NCBI RefSeq assembly: GCF_000576425.1
Contig: NZ_KK070006.1
Coordinates: 1-64,000, forward strand
Reading direction: 5' to 3'
Origin: Brachybacterium phenoliresistens
GTDB taxonomy: Bacteria; Actinomycetota; Actinomycetes; Actinomycetales; Dermabacteraceae
Length of the DNA stretch: 64,000 bases
A program made the position numbers and the translations under genes. Position 1 is the first letter of the stretch. Every line of letters starts with the position of its first letter. Positions 35,183 to 43,324 of this stretch are shown piece by piece. The notes beneath the pieces are model-generated. The model had not been told where the DNA came from. It did no database searches and was given only the letters and a program-made list of their open reading frames with translations.

Positions 35183-35668
35183 GTGGGGATGCGGGCACGC
35201 GGCCGCGGGCGGACCTTCGTCCCGCCCGCGCAGGATTCCAGGTCGCGGCCACCTTCCGTCGATGCGGACGGGGCCGTGGTGATATGGCGGGCCGACTCGC
35301 GGGCGGTGCGGCAGCGCCTCGTCGTGCAGGTCGTCCTGTCCCTCGTGCTGACGTGCGTCCTGATCGTCGTCATCCACGTGGCAGGGATTCCCTCGTCGCC
35401 GATCGAGAGCGTCGGCGTCGTGGCGTGCGGAACACTGCTCGCGGTTTCGACGAGCAGCTCGTGGAGAATCCTGGACCGGCTGGCGAGGAGAACGCATCGA
35501 TCCGCCCTGGTGCGTCGTGGATCGGCGGCACTTCTTGCCAGCTACCTGGTGCAGAGCACGACCGATCAGCTTGTTCTGATGTTCGCTGTGGCAGTCCTCG
35601 GGTTCTTGGCCGCAGGTCTCGTCGACCCTCGGGCCGGCTCGCCGGACGAATCGCTGCCCGAGAGGTGA
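35183..35668 (+). CDS. small membrane protein of unknown function (161 aa)
   Basis: No family is recognised. A basic, Arg-rich N-terminus is followed by a strong membrane segment (LVVQVVLSLVLTCVLIVVIHVAG, about residues 46-68, contains a cysteine), a weaker one near 75-92, and one or two near 118-147 (LLASYLVQSTTDQ; VLMFAVAVLGFLAAGLV). GTG at 35183 follows a GGGGGGGAG run by about six bases; ATG at 35189 is an alternative. Codon use is less GC-biased than in flanking genes (ctt, gtt, att codons), hinting at recent acquisition or weak constraint. It stands alone between GlcD and pheA. Confidence 0.55.
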   Translation: MGMRARGRGRTFVPPAQDSRSRPPSVDADGAVVIWRADSRAVRQRLVVQVVLSLVLTCVLIVVIHVAGIPSSPIESVGVVACGTLLAVSTSSSWRILDRLARRTHRSALVRRGSAALLASYLVQSTTDQLVLMFAVAVLGFLAAGLVDPRAGSPDESLPER

Positions 35669-35996
35669 GGGGGAGGGGCATGGGCGGCGCGCCGTGGTTC
35701 TGATCGCCTGAGCCTGCGGGCTCGCGCGGGGATGGCGGATCCGACTGCCGGCGTCGGATCGAGTGCGCCCCGTGTTGCTCATGGGTGCGATCGCTGTGGT
35801 CGGATCTATGGACTTCTTCTCTTGAGGGCTGCTTCCGCCTCAGGAGGGACCGGCACGGCGATCTCAGACCGCCCCACGGCGCCATCATCGGCAGTCCGGG
35901 CCCGCCTGCCCCCACGCGCGGCCGGCGCCCGATGGAGGTCGCCGTCGAAGTGGACCGTCCCACCGCGCCGGCGGGGATGCGGACTACCCTGCGAGC
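35669..35996. other. gene-free stretch upstream of pheA
   Basis: A weak hairpin GAGCC-TGCG-GGCTC at 35710-35723 may terminate the small membrane protein gene. The pheA -10 box TACCCT is at 35985-35990. Base composition of the middle part (35730-35860) is lower in GC than its surroundings. I see no credible gene or RNA. Confidence 0.5.
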
Positions 35997-36962
35997 ATGC
36001 GCTACGGATTCCTCGGCCCCGAGACCACCTTCACCCATCAGGCGCTGCTGCAGGCCCTGGCCCAGCATGCGCCGGAGCCGGGCTTCGCGGGGGACGAGGC
36101 CGTGCTGGTGCCGTTCGCGAGCGTCGCCACCGCCGCGACGGACCTGCTCGCCGGGGAGCTCGACGCGCTCATGGCACCGATCGAGAACTCGGTCGAGGGC
36201 GGGGTCTCCGGCACCCTCGACGTGCTCGCAGCCACCAGCGACATCACCATCGTCGCCGAGGAGATCGTCCCCATCACCTTCGTGCTCGCCTCCCGCGAGC
36301 CGATGGAGCTCGCCGAGGTCACGCAGGTCGCCTCCCACACCCACGCCCAGGCGCAGGTGCAGGGCTGGCTGCGTGCCCACGTGCCCGGCGCCTCCGTGGT
36401 CCCGGCCTCCTCGACCGCCGCCGCGGCGAAGGAGCTGGCCGCGGCGCCCGTGGAGGAGGCCCGGGGGCGGGCGGCCATCTGCTCGCCCCTGGCCGCCCAG
36501 CACTTCGGGCTCACGGTGCTGGCCGAGGGCATCGAGGACACCCGCGGCGCGCAGACCCGCTTCGTGCTGGTCACCCGGGACGGGCGCATCCCCGCCCGCA
36601 CCGGCGCGGACAAGACGACGCTGGTCGTGCAGCTGCCCCACAACCGCTCCGGCGCGCTGCTGGAGGCGCTGCACCAGTTCCAGACCCACGGCGTGAACCT
36701 CTCGCGCATCGAGTCCCGCCCCACCGGGGACACCCTGGGCCGGTACTCCTTCTCGATCGACATCGAGGGCCATCTCGCGGACCGCCGCGTCGGCGACGCG
36801 CTGCGGGGCCTGCGGCGGGTCTGCCCGGTGGTCCACTTCCTGGGCTCCTACCCGCGGGCCGACGGGCTGCGCCCCGCGACCAGCGAGGCGACCTCCGATG
36901 CGGCCTACGACGCCGCCCACGAGTGGGTCGTCGCCCTCACCCGGCAGATCAGCGGCCGCTGA
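35997..36962 (+). CDS. pheA: prephenate dehydratase
   Basis: A 321-residue monofunctional prephenate dehydratase, converting prephenate to phenylpyruvate in phenylalanine synthesis. The catalytic domain begins YGFLGPETTFTHQAL and contains PIENSVEGGVSGTLD and the catalytic Thr-Arg-Phe in AQTRFVLV. A C-terminal ACT domain (LVVQLPHNRSGALLEAL, NLSRIESRPT) carries the ESRP phenylalanine-binding motif, so feedback inhibition by phenylalanine is expected. The start is six bases after -10 box TACCCT (leaderless), with no room for a leader peptide. Confidence 0.96.
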   Translation: MRYGFLGPETTFTHQALLQALAQHAPEPGFAGDEAVLVPFASVATAATDLLAGELDALMAPIENSVEGGVSGTLDVLAATSDITIVAEEIVPITFVLASREPMELAEVTQVASHTHAQAQVQGWLRAHVPGASVVPASSTAAAAKELAAAPVEEARGRAAICSPLAAQHFGLTVLAEGIEDTRGAQTRFVLVTRDGRIPARTGADKTTLVVQLPHNRSGALLEALHQFQTHGVNLSRIESRPTGDTLGRYSFSIDIEGHLADRRVGDALRGLRRVCPVVHFLGSYPRADGLRPATSEATSDAAYDAAHEWVVALTRQISGR

Positions 36963-37032
36963 GCCGCCGGTCTCCGCGCGGGCATGCCGCGACGACCCGG
37001 GCGAGCGCGTCAGGACACGCCGGCGGACCGTG

Positions 37033-38172
37033 TCACCGCACCCCGGCGCGGATGATCAGGGCGGCGGGCTCGACCGAGGCGATGAGATGCGTGGCATCGG
37101 CCTCCGTGTCCCCGTCGAGCTGGACCGGCAGCGGCTTGGAGGAGGCCACCGAGACCGAGCGGGTGAGGTAGCGCTGCATGGTCGAGAGCTTCGGGCCCCG
37201 CGCCAGGCGCGGATTGACCACCTGCGTGAGGATCTGGCCGAAGCCCGCGGCCCCGCGCCAGCCGAGGGCCAGCACCTCCAGGCGCCCGTTGTCGATGGTG
37301 GCATCGGGCATGAGCACGATCCCGCCGGGCAGCCTCCCGACGTTGCCGATCAGCACCGTGCGGGCCTGCAGCACGTGCTCGGTGCCGTCGGGCAGGGAGA
37401 CCACCACGTCATGGGAGCGGCCCACCAGCTTGCCGACCCCGGCGACGACGTAGGCGCTCCAGCCGAAGCGCCGCTTCAGGGTCGGATCGGTCGCGCCGAC
37501 GATCTCCGCATCGGCCCCGAACCCGGAGATGACCAGGAAGATCTGGCGGTGGGCGCGCTCGGCCGACTGCGCGGACATGCCCGACTGCAGCCAGCCCACG
37601 TCGATGCGGTGGTCGGTGGCCTCGAGGGCGTGGGCGACCGCGGCCTGCACGTCCTCCAGGGGCACGTCGAGGTTGCGGGCCAGGAGGTTGCCGGTGCCGC
37701 CGGGGATGATGCCCATCCGCACCTCGCTGCCGGTCAGGGCCGAGGCGACCTGCCGCACGGTCCCGTCCCCGCCTGCGGCGATCACCAGATCGGCGCCCTC
37801 GGCCACGGCCCGGCGCGCCTGCCCCTGCCCGGGATCCTCGAGGGTGGTCTCGAAGAAGCTCAGGTCGACCTTCGTCACGGTGCGCCGCACGGCCTGCTCG
37901 ACCTGCGCGCGGAAGCGCTCGGGGGACTCGTACTTCGAGGGGTTCATGACCACGGCCACGTGGCGCACGGGAGGCGAGTCCGGGTCCACATCGGGGTCGA
38001 CGGGGGAGGCGCTGCCGCCGCGCGGCAGGGCCGCCTCGGTACGCATGCGGGCCCGCAGCTGGTGGACCTCGCGGCGCAGGTCCTCCTGCCCCCGCATGAC
38101 GACGGTCAGCATGATGATGGCCAGCAGGCCGATCAGCAGGGACGCGAGGATGAGCACGCCGGACAGATCCAT
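37033..38172 (-). CDS. diacylglycerol kinase family lipid kinase, membrane-anchored
   Basis: A 379-residue protein with one N-terminal membrane helix (VLILASLLIGLLAIIMLTVVM) and a DAGK catalytic domain: VVMNPSKYES, the ATP-binding AAGGDGTVRQV (GGDGT signature), and IPGGTGNLLARNL. It should phosphorylate diacylglycerol, sphingosine-like or polyprenol-type lipids at the inner membrane face. ATG at 38172 is six bases after -10 box TACGCT (38184-38179), leaderless. It diverges from serS; start codons are 64 bp apart and each has a TACGCT box. Confidence 0.92.
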   Translation of the reverse strand: MDLSGVLILASLLIGLLAIIMLTVVMRGQEDLRREVHQLRARMRTEAALPRGGSASPVDPDVDPDSPPVRHVAVVMNPSKYESPERFRAQVEQAVRRTVTKVDLSFFETTLEDPGQGQARRAVAEGADLVIAAGGDGTVRQVASALTGSEVRMGIIPGGTGNLLARNLDVPLEDVQAAVAHALEATDHRIDVGWLQSGMSAQSAERAHRQIFLVISGFGADAEIVGATDPTLKRRFGWSAYVVAGVGKLVGRSHDVVVSLPDGTEHVLQARTVLIGNVGRLPGGIVLMPDATIDNGRLEVLALGWRGAAGFGQILTQVVNPRLARGPKLSTMQRYLTRSVSVASSKPLPVQLDGDTEADATHLIASVEPAALIIRAGVR

Positions 38173-38236
38173 GGTCGAAGCGTAACCGGGCCCGGCGCGC
38201 GCCGGAACCGGCGGCGTGCACGGGTACGCTGGGGGG

Positions 38237-39499
38237 ATGATCGATCTGCGGCTCCTGCGCGAGAACCCCGACGCCGTCCGCGACGCCCAGAAGGCGCGTC
38301 GCCGCGACCCTGCGACCGTGGACGCGGTGATCGCCGCGGACTCCCGGTGGCGGGAGGCGACCGGCGCGTTCGAGTCCGCGCGCGCCGAGCAGAAGGCCTT
38401 CGGCAAGAAGGTCGCCCAGGCGAAGGGCGAGGAGAAGCAGGCCCTGCTGGCCGAGGTCAAGCAGCTCGCGGCCGATGTGAAGCGCCTCGAGGCGGAGGCC
38501 GCCGAGGCCGCCGCCGAGCGCGACCGCGCCCTGCGCGTCATCCCCAACATCGCCGAGGGCGCCCCCGAGGGCCTCGAGGAGGACTTCGTAGTCCGCGAGG
38601 TCGTAGGGGAGAACCCCACGATCGACTTCGAGATCAAGGACCACCTCGAGATCGCCGAGGGGCTGAAGGCCATCGACATGGCCCGCGGGGCGAAGGTCTC
38701 CGGCACCCGCTTCTACTTCCTCACCGGTGTCGGCGCCCAGCTCGAGCTGGCGATCCTCAACTCCGCCATCGACCAGGCCACGAAGGCCGGCTTCACCCCG
38801 ATGATCACCCCGACCCTGGTGCTGCCGGAGTCGATGGACGGCACCGGGTACCTCGGCGAGCACGCCGACGAGGTCTACCACCTCGACAAGGACGACGACC
38901 TCTACCTCGTGGGCACCAGCGAGGTCGCCCTGGCCAGCTACCACCGCGACGAGATCCTCGACCTCTCGGACGGGCCGATCCGCTACGCCGGCTGGAGCGC
39001 CTGCTACCGCCGCGAGGCCGGCAGCTACGGCCGCGACACCCGCGGCATCATCCGCGTCCACCAGTTCCACAAGGTGGAGATGTTCAGCTACTGCCGCATC
39101 GAGGACTCCTACGCGGAGCACGAGCGCCTGCTGGACTGGGAGCGGGAGATGATGGCGCGCATCGACGTGCCCTACCGCATCATCGACACCGCCGCCGGGG
39201 ACCTGGGCACCTCCGCCGCCCGCAAGTTCGACTGCGAGGCCTGGATGCCCAGCCAGCAGACGTACCGCGAGCTCACCTCCACCTCGAACACCACCCAGTT
39301 CCAGGCACGGCGCCTGAACATCCGCGAGCGCACCGAGGACGGGCTGCGCCCCGTGGCGACCCTCAACGGGACGCTGGGCACCACCCGCTTCATCGCCGCG
39401 ATCCTCGAGAACCACCAGCAGGCCGACGGCTCCGTGGTGGTCCCCGAGGGGCTGCGCCCGTACCTCGGCGGCCGCGAGGTCTTCGAGGTCGCCCGCTGA
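38237..39499 (+). CDS. serS: seryl-tRNA synthetase
   Basis: A 420-residue class II synthetase that charges tRNA-Ser (two tRNA-Ser genes lie further on in this window). The first ~110 residues form the coiled-coil tRNA-binding arm ([20 protein letters not shown]). The class II core follows: motif 2 [31 protein letters not shown], serine-site [13 protein letters not shown], and motif 3 [22 protein letters not shown] at 38237 stands six bases after -10 box TACGCT (38225-38230); the intervening GGGGGG could be mistaken for a ribosome-binding site. Confidence 0.97.
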   Translation: MIDLRLLRENPDAVRDAQKARRRDPATVDAVIAADSRWREATGAFESARAEQKAFGKKVAQAKGEEKQALLAEVKQLAADVKRLEAEAAEAAAERDRALRVIPNIAEGAPEGLEEDFVVREVVGENPTIDFEIKDHLEIAEGLKAIDMARGAKVSGTRFYFLTGVGAQLELAILNSAIDQATKAGFTPMITPTLVLPESMDGTGYLGEHADEVYHLDKDDDLYLVGTSEVALASYHRDEILDLSDGPIRYAGWSACYRREAGSYGRDTRGIIRVHQFHKVEMFSYCRIEDSYAEHERLLDWEREMMARIDVPYRIIDTAAGDLGTSAARKFDCEAWMPSQQTYRELTSTSNTTQFQARRLNIRERTEDGLRPVATLNGTLGTTRFIAAILENHQQADGSVVVPEGLRPYLGGREVFEVAR

Positions 39500-39617
39500 C
39501 GTGCGCACGCCCAAGGATCTCCTCGCCGCCCTCCGACACGGCATCGCCCGCCGCCGTGGGGCGCGCGGCCATCGGCGGTTCACCCGTGCGCAAGACGCAC
39601 CGGGGACACTGCCGGGC

Positions 39618-40490
39618 ATGAACACCGCCATCGCCGCCCCCGGCGCGCTCGACGAGATCCGCGCCGCCCTCAACGAGGCGCTCGCGCCCCTGCAGGACGG
39701 CACCGTGCTGCTGGGCCTGGACGTCGACGGGACCCTCGTGGACCACGACGGGCACATGTCCGAGCCGGTCCACGCGGCGCTCACCGCCGCCGCCCGCGAG
39801 CACCACGTCGTCATCGCCACCGGCCGGTCCATCGGCGCGACCCTGCCGGTGGTGCGCACAGCCGGCGTCGAGCGCGGCTTCGCCGTCTGCTCCAACGGCG
39901 CGGTCACCCTCGCCCTGGATCCCGAGGCGGAGGACGGCTACCGGGTGCTGGACGTGCGCACCTTCCGTCCCCAGCAGGCGCTGCGGGCGCTGCGCGAGGT
40001 CGCCCCCGGCGCGCACTACGCCGTGGAGATGGCCGACGGCCGCTTCCGCGCCACCCCCGACTTCCAGGACGCCAGCTTCGGCGTCGAGGCCGAGGAGACC
40101 GACCTCGACGAGCTGCTGGACCTCGAGGCGGTGCGCGTGGTCGTCCACGTCCCCGACCTCACGCCCCAGGAGTTCAGCCGGATCATCGCCGATGCCGGGG
40201 TCCACGGCGTCGAGTACGCGATCGGCTGGACGGCCTGGCTGGACATGGCCGCCCCCGGCGTCTCCAAGGCCAGCGCCCTCGAGCTGGTCCGCGAGCGCCT
40301 GGAGATCCCCTCCGAGCGCACGGTCGCCGTCGGCGACGGCTGGAACGACACCGAGATGCTCGCCTGGGCCGGGGTGGGCGTGGCCATGGGGCAGGCGCCC
40401 CAGGGCGTCGCCGACATCGCCGACCTCCGCACCGCGGACGTCGCCCACGACGGCGTCGCCCTCGTCCTGCGCGGCGTCACCCCCGCCTGA
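39618..40490 (+). CDS. HAD superfamily hydrolase, Cof-type phosphatase
   Basis: A 290-residue Cof-subfamily (C2B cap) HAD phosphatase: nucleophile motif LDVDGTLVDHDG, motif II ATGRS, Lys in VSKASAL, and motif IV GDGWNDTEML. It dephosphorylates small sugar phosphates or cofactors; the substrate cannot be assigned. ATG at 39618 is preferred over the GTG at 39501 because the upstream extension is Arg-rich and unlike the family, and a weak -10 GACACT lies seven bases before it. It follows serS in the same direction after 118 bp. Confidence 0.88.
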   Translation: MNTAIAAPGALDEIRAALNEALAPLQDGTVLLGLDVDGTLVDHDGHMSEPVHAALTAAAREHHVVIATGRSIGATLPVVRTAGVERGFAVCSNGAVTLALDPEAEDGYRVLDVRTFRPQQALRALREVAPGAHYAVEMADGRFRATPDFQDASFGVEAEETDLDELLDLEAVRVVVHVPDLTPQEFSRIIADAGVHGVEYAIGWTAWLDMAAPGVSKASALELVRERLEIPSERTVAVGDGWNDTEMLAWAGVGVAMGQAPQGVADIADLRTADVAHDGVALVLRGVTPA

Positions 40491-40628
40491 CCTGGCGCTC
40501 CCCGGCCGAGCCCGCCCATCCGGCGCCGTCGGGCGGGCCGACTGGGTCGGCTCGGGCTGGCCGGGTCGGGTCGGGTCGGTCGGGTCGGGTCGGGCCGGCT
40601 GAGAAGGACGGGCGTTCCCTGGTCGCCG

Positions 40629-40725
40629 CGTCATCGACCGGAGTGAACCCGTCGCTACGCCATCGACCGGAGTGAACCCGTCGCTTCCTGCGCGGAAAGC
40701 GACGGTTTCCGTCCGATCGATGACG
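40629..40725. repeat. palindromic element with duplicated left arm
   Basis: The gene-free stretch 40491-40783 first holds GTCGG/GGGTC low-complexity repeats (about 40545-40600). Then a 25-bp unit CATCGACCGGAGTGAACCCG... occurs twice (40632-40656 and 40661-40685), followed by its inverted partner (40698-40725). Arms 40629-40656 and 40698-40725 match at 24 of 28 positions. It lies between convergent gene ends and may terminate both; it looks like an extragenic palindrome family different from the one at 4775/6322. Confidence 0.7.
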
Positions 40726-40783
40726 TCGGGACGTGGCGGGAGGGAACGAGCCGCCTCGATCAGGTGCGGACGAGCCGCGTCGG

Positions 40784-41722
40784 TCAGGCGCTGACGTCGA
40801 GGACGACCTTGCCCAGGTGACCGCCCTCGTGGAGGACGCGGTGGGCCTCGGCCGCGCGCTCGAAGGGGAAGCGGGCGTGGACGGGGATGCGGACCCGGCC
40901 GTCGGCCAGCATCGGCCACACGAGCTCGGCCGTCCGCGCGAGGATCTCCTGCTTCTGGGCGACGGGCCGGGAACGGAGGGTCGTGCCGATGACGCGGGAA
41001 CGCTTGCCCATGAGGCGGCCGATGGGCAGCTCGCCGGTGGCGCCTCCGAGGGTCCCGATGATCACCAGGCGGCCGTGCTCGCGCAGCATGTCGACGTTGT
41101 CCGCGAGGGCGCTGCCTCCGATGACGTCGAGGATCACGTCCGCGCCGCCGGCCTGCGCGACCTCGGAGGGGAGGTCGACCGTGCGGCGGTTCCAGGCGAG
41201 GTCGGCGCCGAGCTCGCGCAGGCTGGGAAGCGCCTCGTCCGAGCCGGCGGTGGTGAGCACGCGCGCGCCCAGCTCCCGGGCTATCTGGAGGGCGGCGGTG
41301 CCGATGCCGCCGGTGCCGCCGTGGATCAGCACCGTCTCGCCGGGGCGCAGCTGCGCCTCGAGGTCGAGGTTGGAGACGACCGTCGCGCAGACCTCGACGA
41401 CGGCGGCGGCATCGGCCGCACGCATGCCGGGCGGCAGGGGCAGCAGCTGGCCCTCCGGCACGGCGACCGTCTGCGCGTAGCCGCCCCCGGCGAGCAGCGC
41501 GACGACCTCCTCGCCGGTGTCGCGACGGCGCCCGGCGACCTCCAGGCCGGGAAGCTCGGAGGCGCCCGGCGGCGGCGGGTAGTGCCCGGCCGTCTGGGCG
41601 AGGTCGGCCCGGTTGACGCCCGCCGCGATCACGTCGACCAGGACCTCGCCGGGGGCGGGAACGGGTTCGGGCAGGTCGACGGGCTCGAGGGTGTTCTCCG
41701 CGGAGATCCGGATGGCGCGCAT
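40784..41722 (-). CDS. zinc-independent NADPH:quinone reductase-like oxidoreductase
   Basis: A 312-residue medium-chain dehydrogenase of the quinone oxidoreductase (QOR) type: N-terminal GroES-like fold with ITA-like AAGVNRADLAQTAGHYPPPPGASELPGLEVAG, then the dinucleotide motif HGGTGGIGTAALQIARELGA. Cysteine ligands of zinc alcohol dehydrogenases are absent. It reduces quinones or enones with NADPH. Start at MRAIRISAEN because -10 box TACCGT (41735-41730) is seven bases upstream; longer readings run through the minisatellite upstream. Confidence 0.92.
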   Translation of the reverse strand: MRAIRISAENTLEPVDLPEPVPAPGEVLVDVIAAGVNRADLAQTAGHYPPPPGASELPGLEVAGRRRDTGEEVVALLAGGGYAQTVAVPEGQLLPLPPGMRAADAAAVVEVCATVVSNLDLEAQLRPGETVLIHGGTGGIGTAALQIARELGARVLTTAGSDEALPSLRELGADLAWNRRTVDLPSEVAQAGGADVILDVIGGSALADNVDMLREHGRLVIIGTLGGATGELPIGRLMGKRSRVIGTTLRSRPVAQKQEILARTAELVWPMLADGRVRIPVHARFPFERAAEAHRVLHEGGHLGKVVLDVSA

Positions 41723-41744
41723 GCGCACCACGGTAGTCCGCGGA

Positions 41745-41812
41745 GGCACCGGACGAGCGTAGGCACCGGACGGGCGTAGGCACCGGAGGAGCGCAGGCAC
41801 CGGACGGGCGCG
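41745..41812. repeat. minisatellite, 4 x 17 bp
   Basis: Four consecutive 17-bp units based on GGCACCGGACGGGCGTA (41745-41761, 41762-41778, 41779-41795, 41796-41812), differing at a few positions. They fill the gap between the end of the Tat-secreted protein gene and the quinone reductase promoter, so copy number could affect spacing but not coding. Confidence 0.85.
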
Positions 41813-41817
41813 GAGGG

Positions 41818-42609
41818 TCAGGCGATCCTGCGGATGACGGGCGCCTCGACGGCGATGTCGTTGGCGTACGTCTGGATGCAGGAGTCGCCGAAGGCATTGG
41901 TCTGGCGCAGCCGGCCGGTGTTGCTGCTGTCGGTGGCGATCCGGCCGAAGGACCAGGTGAGCTGGAACGTGAAGGTTCCCTGCCTGTCGACGGTGAACCG
42001 GAATCCGTACTGGGTGCGGCCCAGGTTCGCGGACACGTAGGCGGCATTCGTGCCGGACCCGGTGGTCGGGTCGACGAAGCCATGGGCTGTCACGCCGGTG
42101 CTCATGCCGGAGATCGATCCCAGAGCAACGGTGCTTCCCGTGGACGAGAGGACCGACGGCGTCATGTACGCCGTGACCGGATTGCCGCGGTAGGCGGCCG
42201 CGTAGTACCGCAGCTCATAGGTGCCGGGCGCGAAGCAGACCGCGCGGCGATAGGCGAAGGACGCCCCGTTGACCCGGGGGTCGCGTTCTCCGACCTTGGC
42301 GTTCGTCACTCCCTGCAGCGACGTGACGTTCCGGCCGTAATAGCAGCGCGAGCCCCCGCTGGGGTTGAAGGACCGGGGTGCCCCGGCGAGCGTCCCGGTC
42401 CCGTCGACGAAGTTCGCCGTGCTCAGCACCTCTTCCCACTCCGCATCCCACGGGAGGGTGGCCGTCTGGCCGACGGCGAGATCGACGCTGATGCAGGTGG
42501 TGCTGGCGGCATAGGCCGGAGCGGTCATCGACACCGCGACGACCGGGGTCGCCCAGGTCGCCCCGCGCATCAGCGTCCGGCGCGTGGGCATTGCTCGTGT
42601 CTGGTCCAT
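41818..42609 (-). CDS. Tat-type secreted protein of unknown function (263 aa)
   Basis: The N-terminus has a twin-arginine signal (TRRTLMRGATWATPVVAVSM) ending TAPAYAA, so the mature protein is exported folded. The body is rich in Ser, Thr, Gly, Tyr and Asn with only four cysteines (in TTCIS, SRCYYG, AVCFAPG and DSCIQT), which could form two disulfides. Alternating beta-like segments (TYELRYYAAAYRG; YGFRFTVDRQGTFTFQLTWSFGR) suggest a beta-sandwich surface or secreted protein. I recognise no family. Codon use is a little less GC-rich than neighbours. Start is seven bases after -10 TAGCTT (42622-42617), leaderless. Confidence 0.78.
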   Translation of the reverse strand: MDQTRAMPTRRTLMRGATWATPVVAVSMTAPAYAASTTCISVDLAVGQTATLPWDAEWEEVLSTANFVDGTGTLAGAPRSFNPSGGSRCYYGRNVTSLQGVTNAKVGERDPRVNGASFAYRRAVCFAPGTYELRYYAAAYRGNPVTAYMTPSVLSSTGSTVALGSISGMSTGVTAHGFVDPTTGSGTNAAYVSANLGRTQYGFRFTVDRQGTFTFQLTWSFGRIATDSSNTGRLRQTNAFGDSCIQTYANDIAVEAPVIRRIA

Positions 42610-42788
42610 GCGGCGGAAGCTACCAATGGGAAACTTGCGGGACGAGGGATATTTTCTGGACAGTCGTTCATGTCACAGCGGGAGGCGGCACGGGACGGTG
42701 GCTGTGTGTCCTGCGTCCCATCGCCGTGAGGACCTGTGCCCCCGCGGCGTCCGCAGGGCAGCGTCCGATCACGAGAGAGTCCTCGAGC

Positions 42789-43082
42789 ATGCCCACCACG
42801 CCCTCCCTGCCGTCCGTTCCCCGCCCCGAGCACGAGCAGTTCGCCGAGCTCTGGCGGGAGGTGGCGCGGCGAGCCGTCCGGGTGCGCGACCGCGCGCTGT
42901 CGGATACGGACGCGGACCCGGAGCGTCTGGAGGCCCTGGACGGCCAGGTGCGCCGCGTGCGCGAGCTCGCCGCCCGGTGGGAGCGCGACCTCCGTGATGC
43001 GGGGCCCGAGGAGCCGGTGCACGTCGCCCTCGATCGGTGCCTCGTCGAGCTCCGCCAGGCGCTGGACGGGAACGATCTATGA
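42789..43082 (+). CDS. small charged helical protein (97 aa), unknown
   Basis: A 97-residue protein rich in Arg, Glu, Leu and Ala with a long predicted helical run (FAELWREVARRAVRVRDRAL; LEALDGQVRRVRELAARWERDL). No domain is recognised. The ATG at 42789 follows GAGAGAG by about nine bases; longer in-frame readings overlap the divergent Tat-protein promoter and are unlikely. It ends just before a tRNA-Ser gene. Coding is plausible from G/C third-position bias but not certain. Confidence 0.5.
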   Translation: MPTTPSLPSVPRPEHEQFAELWREVARRAVRVRDRALSDTDADPERLEALDGQVRRVRELAARWERDLRDAGPEEPVHVALDRCLVELRQALDGNDL

Positions 43083-43157
43083 TCGCGCCCCGGGCCGTGC
43101 CGCCACGGGAGGTTCCGGGGCGCGTCCGCCCGGGCGAGTCGCGATAGGCTCGTCCGC

Positions 43158-43195
43158 GGCGCCAAGGAGGGTCGACGGCGCCATGGAGGGTTGAC
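43158..43195. repeat. tandem 19-bp duplication reaching into the tRNA-Ser gene
   Basis: GGCGCCAAGGAGGGTCGAC (43158-43176) is repeated immediately as 43177-43195 with two differences. The second copy contains the first eleven bases of the tRNA-Ser gene, so the first copy carries a pseudo 5' acceptor half (GGAGGGT). Confidence 0.8.
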
Positions 43196-43272
43196 AGAGC
43201 GGCCGAATGTGGTGGTCTTGAAAACCACTGTGCGGCAACCCCGTACCGCGGGTTCGAATCCCGCACCCTCCG
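43185..43272 (+). tRNA. tRNA-Ser (anticodon TGA)
   Basis: Acceptor arms GGAGGGT (43185-43191) and ACCCTCC (43265-43271) pair fully, with discriminator G. The anticodon stem GTGGT/ACCAC encloses CTTGAAA, giving anticodon TGA. A long variable arm and T-arm GCGGG-TTCGAAT-CCCGC follow, as expected for a class II serine tRNA. CCA is not encoded. Confidence 0.97.
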
Positions 43273-43324
43273 CGTTCCGGGCCCCGGCAGGCGACTGCCG
43301 GGGCTCGTCGTCGAGAGGAGCCGG

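Noticed and set aside
35785..36696. A 303-codon plus-strand open frame overlapping pheA
   Set aside because: Arg/Ser/Pro-rich shadow of the pheA frame; PheA motifs lie in the other frame.
40545..40600. Possible regulatory GGGTC repeat or G-quadruplex
   Set aside because: Short low-complexity run between gene ends with no defined structure or adjacent promoter.
43158..43272. Prophage attachment site at tRNA-Ser
   Set aside because: The duplicated sequence is at the tRNA 5' end, only 19 bp, directly adjacent, and no integrase or foreign island lies nearby.
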